64,000 bases of DNA from Oceanispirochaeta crateris (GTDB lineage: Bacteria > Spirochaetota > Spirochaetia > DSM-2461), in NCBI RefSeq assembly GCF_008329965.1, contig NZ_CP036150.1, positions 2,666,001 to 2,730,000 of the forward strand, read 5' to 3'. The translations under genes were made by a program, and so were the position numbers. This document shows, in pieces, positions 26,667 through 35,129 of the stretch. How positions within the stretch are numbered: position 1 is the stretch's first letter; each line of letters opens with the position of its first letter. Below the pieces are notes generated by a model. That model was not told the DNA's origin and made no database searches. It saw only the letters and a list, made by a program, of their open reading frames with translations.

Positions 26667-27665
26667 CTATTTTTTATTCTGACTTCCGCACGATTCCCGC
26701 ACGACCATTTCCCAGTTATGAATGATATCTTTCCGCCCTTCAGGACATGTCCCTCCAATCAATTCTATGATCTTCTGAATAGCCGATCGGCCTATTTCTT
26801 CAGTTGGCTGACGCAGCACTGTCAGTGGTGTTTTCAACAGGCTCAGCCAGCGTGCATCGTCATATCCGATAATTTTAAGGTCTTGAGGAACATCCACCTT
26901 ATTCTCTTCTGCAGCCAATAATGCATAGTATGAGAGGACTTCATTCGTGCATAAAAGGCCATCTGGACAAACCTGCCGCATCCACACGGCAAGGGAATCA
27001 AGAGATTCTCCCCGGTGTTCTGATATAAATTGATAGGGGGGGAGACCTGCCGATTCAAGAGCATTCAAATATCCCCTGCGACGCTCTCCCATCGTATAAA
27101 ACAGATCTTTGTACCCTATGAAACCTATTTTTTGACATCCATTCTCTATGAGAATTTCAACCGCTCTTTGAGCCGAACCTGCATTATCGATACCAATAAA
27201 AGAGCCCTTCGCTTTTTGTATTTTTCGATCTATCTGAACATAGGGTTTGGATGTTTGATTCTCCCACTGAAACTCTTTGTATTGATCCACAGGGGCGATG
27301 ATCAATCCATCGGCGCCCTTTTGCAGGAGTAAATGGATGTAAAGATCTTCTTTCTCACTGCTTCCTTCGGAATCGCAGAGCATAATGTTATACCCTTCTT
27401 CTCCGGCGGTCTTTTCAATTGATTTTACAATTTCAGAAAAAAAAGTTTCGCTAATATCAGAAACAATGATACCGATTGTTTTCGTGCCCTTCCCCTTGAG
27501 GCTTTGTGCCAGAATGTTAGGGACATATCCCAGCTCCTGCACGCATTTGAGCACTCGATTCTTCGTTGCCTGATCGACAAATCGGGTGCCATTCAAGGCA
27601 TGTGAAACGGTTGTGACAGACACCCCCACAGACTGGGCAACATCCTTCATTGTGATCCTCTTCAA
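26667..27665 (-). CDS. LacI-family transcriptional regulator
   Basis: 332 residues. N-terminal helix-turn-helix and hinge (ITMKDVAQSVGVSVTTVSHALNG, about 4-26; VPNILAQSLKG, about 50-60), then a periplasmic-binding-protein-like effector domain (IGIIVSDISETFFSEIV; GLLCTNEVLSYYALLAA; IIGYDDARW). A likely operator lies 23 bases upstream of its start, so it probably represses itself and the divergent aldolase-symporter operon until a sugar is bound. Confidence 0.93.
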   Translation of the reverse strand: MKRITMKDVAQSVGVSVTTVSHALNGTRFVDQATKNRVLKCVQELGYVPNILAQSLKGKGTKTIGIIVSDISETFFSEIVKSIEKTAGEEGYNIMLCDSEGSSEKEDLYIHLLLQKGADGLIIAPVDQYKEFQWENQTSKPYVQIDRKIQKAKGSFIGIDNAGSAQRAVEILIENGCQKIGFIGYKDLFYTMGERRRGYLNALESAGLPPYQFISEHRGESLDSLAVWMRQVCPDGLLCTNEVLSYYALLAAEENKVDVPQDLKIIGYDDARWLSLLKTPLTVLRQPTEEIGRSAIQKIIELIGGTCPEGRKDIIHNWEMVVRESCGSQNKK

Positions 27666-27687
27666 AATCGCAAAGACCTCTCAAATT

Positions 27688-27703
27688 CAAACGCAATCGT
27701 TTG
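27688..27703. promoter_or_regulatory. LacI-type operator
   Basis: Perfect inverted repeat CAAACG-CAAT-CGTTTG with a central CG in each arm, the form used by LacI-family proteins. It is located between lacI and the divergent aldolase gene. A second, imperfect AATCG-TTTT element follows at about 27707. Confidence 0.65.
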
Positions 27704-27800
27704 GCTAATCGTTTTCTTCAGTTTTACACGGATTTTTTGGAATGTCAATTTTTAGAATCAACTCTAGAAAAACACAGGAAAAGAACTGTATAATTCAATT

Positions 27801-28451
27801 ATGAGATATCAAAAACAAAGGGAGGCCGTTGCCTCCACAATGCGCCGCCTTTACCGCCAGGGACTGACCACTTGCTCGGGAGGCAATATAAGTTTCAGAG
27901 TCGATGACCACCATGTATTGATAACACCCGCCGCTCTAGACAAGGGAATCATAAATTTCAGACAGATTGCCCTCATGACTCTTGATGGTGAGAACCTGAC
28001 TCCAGCTCTCAGGCCCAGCATAGAAACGGATATGCATCTCAAAATACTACGAAGCAGAAAAGATATCTCTGCGGTTGTTCATGCCCATCCCCTGAATGCC
28101 AGTCTGATGACAGCGACAGAAACCCCTACTATCCGGACAGATCTGCTTGCCGAAGCACGCTACCTCCTGAAAGATCCCATATTTGTTCCCTATGCCCTGA
28201 TGGGTACTGAAGGCTTAGGAAACAATGTATCTGAGGCCTTATCTGATGGGGCTGTCGCAGCTCTTCTCGAAAACCACGGTGTTTTAACAATTGGAACAAC
28301 CCTGCTTCAGGCTTTCGACCGCCTGGAAGTACTGGAAGCCGCAGCGGCTATGACCATAAAAATGAAGGGCCTTGTCAAAGGGGTCGCACTGAGTCAGAGG
28401 CAGCTCTCAGAAATCGATGGTATGCATACTCAGCCAATCGTTGAAAAATAA
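27801..28451 (+). CDS. Class II aldolase (L-fuculose-phosphate aldolase-like)
   Basis: 216 residues, the usual length for FucA. The Gly-rich phosphate loop is TCSGGNISFR. The zinc/catalytic set is Glu75 (SIETDMH), His94 and His96 (VHAHPLN) and His159 (LLENHGVL), lining up with FucA Glu73, His92, His94 and His155. It cleaves a phosphorylated ketose to dihydroxyacetone phosphate plus an aldehyde, or acts as a related epimerase. No ribosome site is visible at the ATG; TATAAT lies 6 bases upstream (27789-27794), so a leaderless transcript is possible. It is cotranscribed with a GPH symporter. Confidence 0.88.
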   Translation: MRYQKQREAVASTMRRLYRQGLTTCSGGNISFRVDDHHVLITPAALDKGIINFRQIALMTLDGENLTPALRPSIETDMHLKILRSRKDISAVVHAHPLNASLMTATETPTIRTDLLAEARYLLKDPIFVPYALMGTEGLGNNVSEALSDGAVAALLENHGVLTIGTTLLQAFDRLEVLEAAAAMTIKMKGLVKGVALSQRQLSEIDGMHTQPIVEK

Positions 28452-28461
28452 GGGAAATAAA

Positions 28462-28494
28462 ATGACTCTAATAAATTTGAATGAGCTAGTATGA
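28462..28494 (+). CDS. Possible 10-codon upstream ORF
   Basis: Begins at ATG 28462 after AGGGAAATAAA and ends in a TGA that overlaps the symporter ATG (ATGA). It encodes MTLINLNELV. The best ribosome site of the interval belongs to this short frame, so it may exist to bring ribosomes to the symporter start by coupling. It could equally be chance. Confidence 0.25.
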   Translation: MTLINLNELV

Positions 28495-29840
28495 GAGCCC
28501 CCCATGTCAAAGTGAATATGCGGGTTAAGCTTGGCTTTGGAATAGGTGACCTCGGAGGGAACCTGTTCTTTACGTTTATCGGTTTTTACCTCCTGTATTT
28601 TCTGACTGACGTATTGGGTCTTTCTGCAGCACTGGCGGGAACGACTCTTATGATTGGTAAGGTATGGGATGCGGTGACAGACCCTGTGACAGGCTATGCT
28701 TCAGACAGGACAATCAGTCCCTGGGGACGGCGGCGTCCATATATTTTCGTGGGGGCGATAATATCACTCCTGGCCATGTATCTCCTCTTCTCGATCTCTC
28801 CCGGGCAGAACCAAATGGACTTATTTATCCTAACCACCCTCTATTTCTGCCTCTTGAATACAGCGTACACCCTGGTGAATATTCCCTATACGGCGCTCCT
28901 TCCGGAACTGACAAGAGATTATGACGAAAAGACTCTTTTAACGGCTTATCGTATGTGTTTTGCCGTGATTGGGACTTTTGTAGGAGCGGCGGCAGTCATG
29001 CCTCTAGTGAATCTTTTTCCCAATGAACAAACAGGTTGGACCATCATGGCTTCCATTCTGGGAGGGATTATGATGGGAACGGCCTTTATCACTGTCTGGG
29101 CAATTCGGGAGCCTCAGCATAAAAAAGAAGAAGTCAAAGGCCATGGATTCTTTAAAACATACCTGGAAGCACTCAGTTTTAAGGTCTTTCTACTGGTACT
29201 AATCCCCTGGACTCTCTTCATAGCTGGTACAAGTATGATCCAGGGGGCCATGGTGTATTATTTTAAATATATTTTTAAAGACGAAGCATCTTTTCAACTT
29301 GCCCTGGTTGCTCTTTTGTCAGTAAGTCTCCTTTTCATCCCCATATGGGCCCGAATCTCACGCAGAATAAGCAAAAAGAACTGTTACAACATTGGAATGC
29401 TTATTTTAACTGTAGCTGTCCTTCTTTTCTCATTCAGCGGAGGATTTTGGCCTGTTTCATCTGCCATTTTGATTATGGGATTCGCGGGGATAGGCCTTTC
29501 CACCCATTACATCATGCCCCACTCCATCCTCCCCGATGTTGTAGAATACGATGCCATTGAAAATAATGGCCTCCGTCGAGAGGGTGTCTTCTCTGGTCTA
29601 TGGACTTTCACGAGCAAATTGGGACAAGCCCTTGCGCTAGCCCTGAATGGATGGATACTGAGTCTGTTTCACTATAAACCTGATGTTGTGCAAACACCCG
29701 AAGCCATAAAGGGAATTCAACTCATTTGCGGTCCCCTACCGGCTCTATTTTACATCACAGGGATATTTATCCTGATGCGATTTCCCATTAACAGGGATTT
29801 TTACAACAAAATGATTCATTCTGAAGAGCCGGCCTCCTAA
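28491..29840 (+). CDS. GPH-family sugar:cation symporter
   Basis: 449 residues and 12 predicted helices. Family signatures: KLGFGIGDLGGNLFFTFIGFYLLYFLTDVLG at the N-terminus, IGKVWDAVTDPVTGYASDRT and WGRRRPYIFVGA (the loop 2-3 motif), and later SILPDVVEYDAIENNGLRREG. These carriers import glycosides, pentosides or hexuronides with Na+ or H+. Together with the aldolase, kinase and LacI regulator it makes a small sugar-utilisation locus. Translation is coupled to a short upstream ORF. Confidence 0.92.
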   Translation: MRAPHVKVNMRVKLGFGIGDLGGNLFFTFIGFYLLYFLTDVLGLSAALAGTTLMIGKVWDAVTDPVTGYASDRTISPWGRRRPYIFVGAIISLLAMYLLFSISPGQNQMDLFILTTLYFCLLNTAYTLVNIPYTALLPELTRDYDEKTLLTAYRMCFAVIGTFVGAAAVMPLVNLFPNEQTGWTIMASILGGIMMGTAFITVWAIREPQHKKEEVKGHGFFKTYLEALSFKVFLLVLIPWTLFIAGTSMIQGAMVYYFKYIFKDEASFQLALVALLSVSLLFIPIWARISRRISKKNCYNIGMLILTVAVLLFSFSGGFWPVSSAILIMGFAGIGLSTHYIMPHSILPDVVEYDAIENNGLRREGVFSGLWTFTSKLGQALALALNGWILSLFHYKPDVVQTPEAIKGIQLICGPLPALFYITGIFILMRFPINRDFYNKMIHSEEPAS

Positions 29841-29959
29841 TGACTGCTTAAATTACGTGTTCTTATATAAATTTTAGACAATTAACCCTCAACTCATCAT
29901 TTCCTCACAAGCCTTCGTCACACTCGACCAAAACAGCGCCTAGAAAAGGAAAAACAACC

Positions 29960-30844
29960 ATGGTTGTAAGCAAAGAGATATCGGGCAATGCCGCCATCTA
30001 TCATTTGAATGGTGAAATGGATCTTTACACATCCCAGAGTGTCAGAGAGCAAATAAAAGAAGCTCTCACAGATGGCTTCAAAAGGATAATTCTAAATTGC
30101 AAAGGCCTTGAGTACATCGATTCAAGTGGTATAGGTGTACTGATATCCCTGTTTACTACCTTGAGAAAGAAAGGGGGAACCATGTGTCTGTGCAGTTTAA
30201 CGAAACCCGTAGAATCTGTTATTTCCTTCACAAAGCTCAATGGCTTCCTCGATATAACCAAGACTCTTGAAGAAGCCAAAGGATCTGTTCGGATACAAGT
30301 GGATGAAAAAATCGAAGCCGTTTTACCGGGTCAAAGAATCGGGATTATTCAAGACGATAATCATATTTTGATGAATTCCGATGGCATGTATTCAAAAGAA
30401 TTCAATTTGGACCTCCGCAGAGTGAGACGGCTCAGCCAACTGATCTTACAGAAAGCTCCTCCGGAGATAAAAGAAATAAATCTGCTGGAACAGCAAATAA
30501 GCGAGATCATTAAAAACGGTGTCAGACATGGGAATAAAAATGATCCGAATAAAAAAATTAAGATATGGTTTTCCTTTTCAAAGACTCATGCCCATATAAT
30601 TCTACAAGATGAAGGAAACGGTTTTAAGAACATCCAGCACTGGAATGATTTTTATAGGCGGAAAATGAAAGCCTACGATGAGAGAGATTTTGAAACTCTG
30701 ATCAACTACCTGTCCTACAGAACCTCCGACAGTAAGGATGAAGATGGTGGAAATGCACTGTTTGCAGCGGTTGAATTCTGGAATAAGGGAGTCGTCATTT
30801 CTCAAAAGGGAAATACAATTGCAGTGAAGCGGGAGTATTCCTGA
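29960..30844 (+). CDS. STAS-domain protein fused to a GHKL (RsbW-like) ATPase domain
   Basis: 294 residues. Residues 1-105 are a STAS anti-sigma-factor antagonist domain with YIDSSGIGVLISL, where Ser55 or Ser56 is the usual phosphorylation site. Residues about 140-290 look like an RsbW/HATPase_c_2 domain: the N-box is EIIKNGVRHGN and the G1 motif is DEGNGF; the end (SDSKDEDGGNALFAAV) replaces the usual lid. In partner switching these two activities normally sit on separate, mutually binding proteins. The fusion faces a SpoIIE-type phosphatase gene, tail to tail with a 4-base gap. It may be a self-contained switch. Confidence 0.75.
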   Translation: MVVSKEISGNAAIYHLNGEMDLYTSQSVREQIKEALTDGFKRIILNCKGLEYIDSSGIGVLISLFTTLRKKGGTMCLCSLTKPVESVISFTKLNGFLDITKTLEEAKGSVRIQVDEKIEAVLPGQRIGIIQDDNHILMNSDGMYSKEFNLDLRRVRRLSQLILQKAPPEIKEINLLEQQISEIIKNGVRHGNKNDPNKKIKIWFSFSKTHAHIILQDEGNGFKNIQHWNDFYRRKMKAYDERDFETLINYLSYRTSDSKDEDGGNALFAAVEFWNKGVVISQKGNTIAVKREYS

Positions 30845-30848
30845 CCAG

Positions 30849-32057
30849 TTATTCCTCTTCAGGATGTGGGTGACGGATCAGTAGGAAAGTCATATCATCA
30901 TGATAGGGAGTATCTTGCCTGAATGATTCAAAATCCTGAAGGATTGTATCTCTGATCTCTTCCAGGGAACAATCACTATTCAGGCGGATCAAGTCATACA
31001 TGCGGGAAATATCATAGCATTCACCAAAACTGTCCTTTTGTTCCACCAGTCCATCAGTCACAGTAAGAATAATATCACCATGCTTGAGCAGTAAACGTCC
31101 CGCCTTGGGTGTAAGGTCATCTGTTATTCCGATGGGAAGATTTTCCATCTCTGAATTCAATAGAACTAACTTTCCGTTTCTTATCAAATTGAGATAGGAA
31201 TGCCCCATGTCCAGAATGGTGACCTTCCCCGTATCCTCATTGAATATCATGAAGATTCCCGTAAGAAACCTGTCACCACGAAAGGTATCAAAAATCATCT
31301 CATTCAGATCACGGACAAAAGTCTTAATCCCTTTACCAAAATCATAAGTTCTGGTGATCCCGTACAGCATAGCAGTAACAATGGATGCGGCTACTCCTTT
31401 TCCTGAAACATCACAAAGGATAATGACCCATTCACTCCCGGAGATTTTTCTTGTGAGATAAAAATCTCCTCCCACCCCCTGTGCCGGAGTAAAAGAGGAA
31501 GCGACTTCCAGTCCAAAAGCCAAAACATTATGCCTGTTTTTTACCATGCTGTTTTGAACATCCCTGGCCAAGTTCATATCCATCCGGTTCTGATCCGACA
31601 TATGAATCAGAAGATCCCTGGTAGAAAAAATGCCTGCAAAGCGATCATGATTATCCAGAACGGCATAGAAACTCTCTTTTTGCAGTTTCATATCATGCTT
31701 CAACTCCTCACTGACCGTCTGAAGAGCTGTTTTAAGATGAAAGATTCCAGGGGAAATAGTTACTTTAGAAACCGGTTTTTTCTTTAAAACATCAATCCCG
31801 AAGGGGCGACTGATCAACTTCATCAGCTCTTTACGGATAATAATGCCTTTAAACTCATTTTCCCCGGAGACGACTCCAACAGCATTTACCTCAGATCCTT
31901 TCTCATTAAAAAGAGTCACCAAATCCTGTATAGGAAGATCTTCCTCCACATAAAACTGACTGGATAAGAGTCTGGCAACTGTAAATCCTGAGTTTCGATA
32001 CTGGCTTTCTACCTGAAAGATTACATCTGGCTGTTCTGTAATGGTCATGGCTGGCAA
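30849..32057 (-). CDS. SpoIIE/RsbU-type PP2C phosphatase with CBS domains
   Basis: 402 residues. The N-terminal half (about 20-160) is a CBS-pair-like region (VEEDLPIQDLVTLF, GIIIRKELMKLI, FAGIFSTRDLLIHM). The C-terminal half is a PPM phosphatase: VGGDFYLTRKISGSEWVIILCDVSGKGVAAS carries metal-binding Asp residues, followed by DMGHSYLNLI, LPIGI and TDGLVEQ. It would dephosphorylate a STAS-domain Ser, most likely that of the adjacent fusion protein. The CBS pair may sense adenine nucleotides (family knowledge). Confidence 0.85.
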   Translation of the reverse strand: MPAMTITEQPDVIFQVESQYRNSGFTVARLLSSQFYVEEDLPIQDLVTLFNEKGSEVNAVGVVSGENEFKGIIIRKELMKLISRPFGIDVLKKKPVSKVTISPGIFHLKTALQTVSEELKHDMKLQKESFYAVLDNHDRFAGIFSTRDLLIHMSDQNRMDMNLARDVQNSMVKNRHNVLAFGLEVASSFTPAQGVGGDFYLTRKISGSEWVIILCDVSGKGVAASIVTAMLYGITRTYDFGKGIKTFVRDLNEMIFDTFRGDRFLTGIFMIFNEDTGKVTILDMGHSYLNLIRNGKLVLLNSEMENLPIGITDDLTPKAGRLLLKHGDIILTVTDGLVEQKDSFGECYDISRMYDLIRLNSDCSLEEIRDTILQDFESFRQDTPYHDDMTFLLIRHPHPEEE

Positions 32058-32162
32058 CTCCCGGTTATATCATTTGCCAAAGGAAACAGGGAGAACCTGA
32101 TGGCTTGATACAACATTTATACTCTGGAGGAAGATTATTAAAATAAGATGAGAATCGGATGA

Positions 32163-32217
32163 AATCTCATGACCGGCTTATGAGATTCCCCGTGCTGTAC
32201 AGAGCCTCCCATAAGCC
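32163..32217 (+). promoter_or_regulatory. Two mutually exclusive hairpins in the recQ leader
   Basis: AATCTCAT (32163-32170) pairs perfectly with ATGAGATT (32180-32187). The overlapping GGCTTATG (32175-32182) pairs perfectly with CATAAGCC (32210-32217). Both cannot form at once. The second ends 12 bases before the recQ ATG, where no clear ribosome site is visible. Confidence 0.4.
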
Positions 32218-32229
32218 TGTAAGATAGCC

Positions 32230-34032
32230 ATGATGACAGACCCTTTAAAGATTCTACAAATCCAGTTTGGTTATGACTCCTTCCGCCCCAATCAAAGAGA
32301 GATCATCGATGCTGTCCTGGAGGGAAAAGATGTCTTTGCCTCCATGCCGACAGGGGGAGGAAAGTCCATCTGTTATCAGATTCCGGCGCTCTGTTTAGAA
32401 GGGGTGACCCTTGTGATCAGTCCTCTCATTGCCTTGATGAAAGACCAGGTAGATGCCGCCCTGGAGACAGGAATTCCAGCTGCATTTATCAACAGCACTC
32501 TCAAGGCTGCCGAGGCGGCTTCTGTGTATTCCAGACTGTATAGCGGAGAGATCAAACTCCTCTACATTTCTCCAGAGCGGCTGGCCCTGGAAGGATACCT
32601 TGAAAAACTGAAACAACTGCCCATCCGTTTTTTCGCTGTGGATGAAGCGCACTGCCTCTCCGAATGGGGTCATGACTTCAGGCCCGACTACCTCAGCCTG
32701 GCCCGCATCAGAGATGCTTTCCCCGGGATACCCATTGCCGCCTTTACTGCAACAGCGACCCAAAAAGTACAGGACGATATCATCCGGATTCTGCACCTCT
32801 CCAGCCCCTACCTGGTGAGGGCTTCTTTTAATAGGAAGGAACTCTTTTACCGTGTAGACCGGAAAGAAAAAGTTCTGCCCCAAATCACCGAATTCATCAA
32901 AGATCACGAAGGCCAGGCAGGCATTGTGTACCGAACCAGCCGGAAAGATGTTGAGAAGACAGCTGCTCACCTCAACACAAAGGGGATCAAGGCTCTCCCC
33001 TACCACGCGGGGTTGTCCCAAAAGCTCCGGGAAACCAATCAGGATAAATTCAACAATGATGACGTCCAGGTTATATGTGCCACCATTGCCTTTGGAATGG
33101 GAATAGACAAGTCCAACATCCGCTTTGTAATCCATGGTGACCTTCCTAAAAGCATGGAGGGCTATTACCAGGAAACAGGACGTGCCGGGCGGGACGGCCT
33201 GGAATCCCATTGCCTCCTCCTATATTCAGCGGGAGACCTTGTCAAACAGCAGTACTTCATAGATCAGATGTCAGATCCTGAAGAACAGAAAAAAGCCAAG
33301 GCCAATTTGAGCAGGATGGCCCGATTTGCCGCAGTGAATGTGTGCAGGCGTAAACAGATATTGGAATACTTTAACGAAAGTGCCGCCGATGATTGCGGAT
33401 TCTGTGATATCTGCACCGGCGAACTGGAAAAGATCAACGCCTCAGTGGATGCTCAGAAAATTCTCTCTGCGGTTATGAGAACAGAAGAACGCTTTGGCCT
33501 GACCCATATCATTGATATTGTTCTTGGCGCCGACACGGAAAAGATCCGTCGGATGGGCCATGAGAAGATCAAGACATACGGTGTCGGCCGGGATAAGAGT
33601 AAGAAATGGTGGCGGGGCATTGTAGAGGAACTCATCAGCCAAGAGGCGGTCTTTCAGGATGGAGAATCCTACAATGCCTTGATCATTACAGAAAAAGGCA
33701 AGAGGATTTTATTTGGAAAGGAATCCTTCTACATCCTAAAACGAGAAGATACCCTTCCTGCCCTTCCCTCTCCGGAAGAAGATCTATTTGCCAAAAGCGG
33801 GAAGTATGATGAATCTCTCTTTGACCAATTAAAAGAGCTGAGGATGGAGCTGGCCAGAAAAAGACGAGTCCCTCCCTATGTAATATTTTCAGATAAAACC
33901 ATGAGGGAGATGAGCGCCCTCAAGCCTACAGACAACAGCAGCTTTCTAAGAGTATCAGGAGTGGGTGAAACAAAGCTGGAACAATACGGCCCGTTTTTTA
34001 TTCTAAAGATTCGGGAATACCTAGGGTATTAA
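32230..34032 (+). CDS. recQ: ATP-dependent DNA helicase RecQ
   Basis: 600 residues, normal for RecQ. FGYDSFRPNQREII (motif 0), MPTGGGKSICYQ (Walker A, Lys45), VDEAHCLSEWGHDFRPDY (DEAH plus the aromatic-rich loop), TATAT, YHAGLS and QETGRAGRDG are all present. The zinc-binding Cys residues are in VNVCRRKQIL and DDCGFCDICTG. An RQC winged helix (about 415-500) and a C-terminal HRDC domain (about 525-595) complete it. It unwinds DNA in recombination and repair of stalled forks. The ATG has no obvious Shine-Dalgarno; the start is supported by the RecQ N-terminal motif. Confidence 0.97.
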   Translation: MMTDPLKILQIQFGYDSFRPNQREIIDAVLEGKDVFASMPTGGGKSICYQIPALCLEGVTLVISPLIALMKDQVDAALETGIPAAFINSTLKAAEAASVYSRLYSGEIKLLYISPERLALEGYLEKLKQLPIRFFAVDEAHCLSEWGHDFRPDYLSLARIRDAFPGIPIAAFTATATQKVQDDIIRILHLSSPYLVRASFNRKELFYRVDRKEKVLPQITEFIKDHEGQAGIVYRTSRKDVEKTAAHLNTKGIKALPYHAGLSQKLRETNQDKFNNDDVQVICATIAFGMGIDKSNIRFVIHGDLPKSMEGYYQETGRAGRDGLESHCLLLYSAGDLVKQQYFIDQMSDPEEQKKAKANLSRMARFAAVNVCRRKQILEYFNESAADDCGFCDICTGELEKINASVDAQKILSAVMRTEERFGLTHIIDIVLGADTEKIRRMGHEKIKTYGVGRDKSKKWWRGIVEELISQEAVFQDGESYNALIITEKGKRILFGKESFYILKREDTLPALPSPEEDLFAKSGKYDESLFDQLKELRMELARKRRVPPYVIFSDKTMREMSALKPTDNSSFLRVSGVGETKLEQYGPFFILKIREYLGY

Positions 34033-34115
34033 AAAAAATATCCATAGAATTCATGTCCTATTAACATAGAACCGAGCTGCCCACCTCTTGTGAAAACAGA
34101 CCTTATGCCTAGTTC

Positions 34116-34148
34116 TTGTATAAGTAAAAAACCATATTATATATACAA
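34116..34148 (+). promoter_or_regulatory. Promoter/operator of the photoreceptor-lipid operon
   Basis: TTGTAT (34116) and TATATA (34140-34145), 18 bases apart, form a good -35/-10 pair. The same bases are part of a perfect 7-bp inverted repeat TTGTATA (34116-34122)/TATACAA (34142-34148), which fits the TACA-containing sites reported for CarH/LitR-type regulators. A bound repressor would cover both promoter boxes. A second candidate promoter, TTGACA (34164-34169), 17 bases, GATTCA, would give a leaderless transcript. Confidence 0.5.
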
Positions 34149-34198
34149 ATATTGATAGTTTTCTTGACAACTCAATCTAAATAGCTGATTCATTATAT

Positions 34199-35125
34199 AT
34201 GAACAACTTCTATACTATTGGTATGGCAGCTCAATTGAGCGGATTAACAGACCTCTCTATCCGAACATGGGAGAACAGATACCAAGCCGTAAAACCTAAA
34301 AGAAGCTCTGGCAACCAGAGGTTATATTCAGATGAAGATGTTAAGAGGTTGTCCATATTAGCCAAAGGGGTAAAAACCGGACTCCGTATCAGTACATTAG
34401 TTCAAATGACCAATAAAGAGATTGAAGAATCGATTCAAAAAAAACTGGACAGGTATGAAAACAACTACATACACCTTGCCCATAAAGCTCTTAAGAACTT
34501 AGAACTAAATCAATTAAACGAGCTTTTTGAGTCGGCCTCCATAGAAATGGGAGTCATTCAGGCTATGGATGAAGTGATTTTTCCTTTTATGAATCAGTTG
34601 GGAGAACACTGGAACAAAGGAGAATTAAATATTTACCAGGAACACCTGGCTAGTGAAACAGTAAATTCATTTTTAAACAACCAGTTACGATCCTATCAAA
34701 GTTCAAAACAGAACCCTATTGCTCTAATTGCTACACTTCCAGGACAGGTTCATAATCTGGGAGCCGCGGCATCGGCTGTAACGGCCGCAATTGCCGGTTT
34801 TCATACACTAAATTTAGGCTACGAACTCCCCTCTGAAGAGTTGATTAAGATAACCAAAAAATCCCATGCCGCCGTGCTGGGCATCAGTATCGTATTCCCT
34901 GGAAATACAAGTCTTGTCAGAAAAGAGCTCGAAGTGCTTCATAAAAAAACTCCGGATCATTGCCGTTTGATTCTGGGAGGCTGTTCCTCAAGAGCCTTTA
35001 ATACAAAACAAGTCTTTCATGAGAGCCGTGATCTGCAGCACTTCAAAGAAATCCTGCTTGATTTTCGGAACGTGATTACAAACGGCCCAGAAAAGAATGA
35101 TTTATATAGAAACAAAAAGGAGTGA
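34199..35125 (+). CDS. CarH/LitR-like B12-binding MerR regulator, probable photoreceptor
   Basis: 308 residues. MerR helix-turn-helix at about 4-72 (YTIGMAAQLSG, RTWENRY, NQRLYSDEDVKRL). The four-helix cobalamin-cap region spans about 85-170 and the B12-binding fold about 172-290. W138, nine residues, then E148-H149 is the Wx9EH signature of adenosylcobalamin photoreceptors (Thermus CarH W131/E141/H142). H185 in GQVHNLG is placed like the cobalt ligand H177; the usual acidic residue before it is Gln183. GISIVFPGN and LILGGCSSRAF complete the fold. In known CarH, light breaks the Co-C bond and the repressor leaves DNA. It is the first gene of a lipid operon; the lipocalin gene starts 4 bases after its stop. 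Confidence 0.85.
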   Translation: MNNFYTIGMAAQLSGLTDLSIRTWENRYQAVKPKRSSGNQRLYSDEDVKRLSILAKGVKTGLRISTLVQMTNKEIEESIQKKLDRYENNYIHLAHKALKNLELNQLNELFESASIEMGVIQAMDEVIFPFMNQLGEHWNKGELNIYQEHLASETVNSFLNNQLRSYQSSKQNPIALIATLPGQVHNLGAAASAVTAAIAGFHTLNLGYELPSEELIKITKKSHAAVLGISIVFPGNTSLVRKELEVLHKKTPDHCRLILGGCSSRAFNTKQVFHESRDLQHFKEILLDFRNVITNGPEKNDLYRNKKE

Positions 35126-35129
35126 CCAC

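Noticed and set aside
32395-33210. 271-codon ORF opposite recQ
   Set aside because: It is a shadow of the recQ reading frame; no domain was recognised and it lies wholly within recQ.
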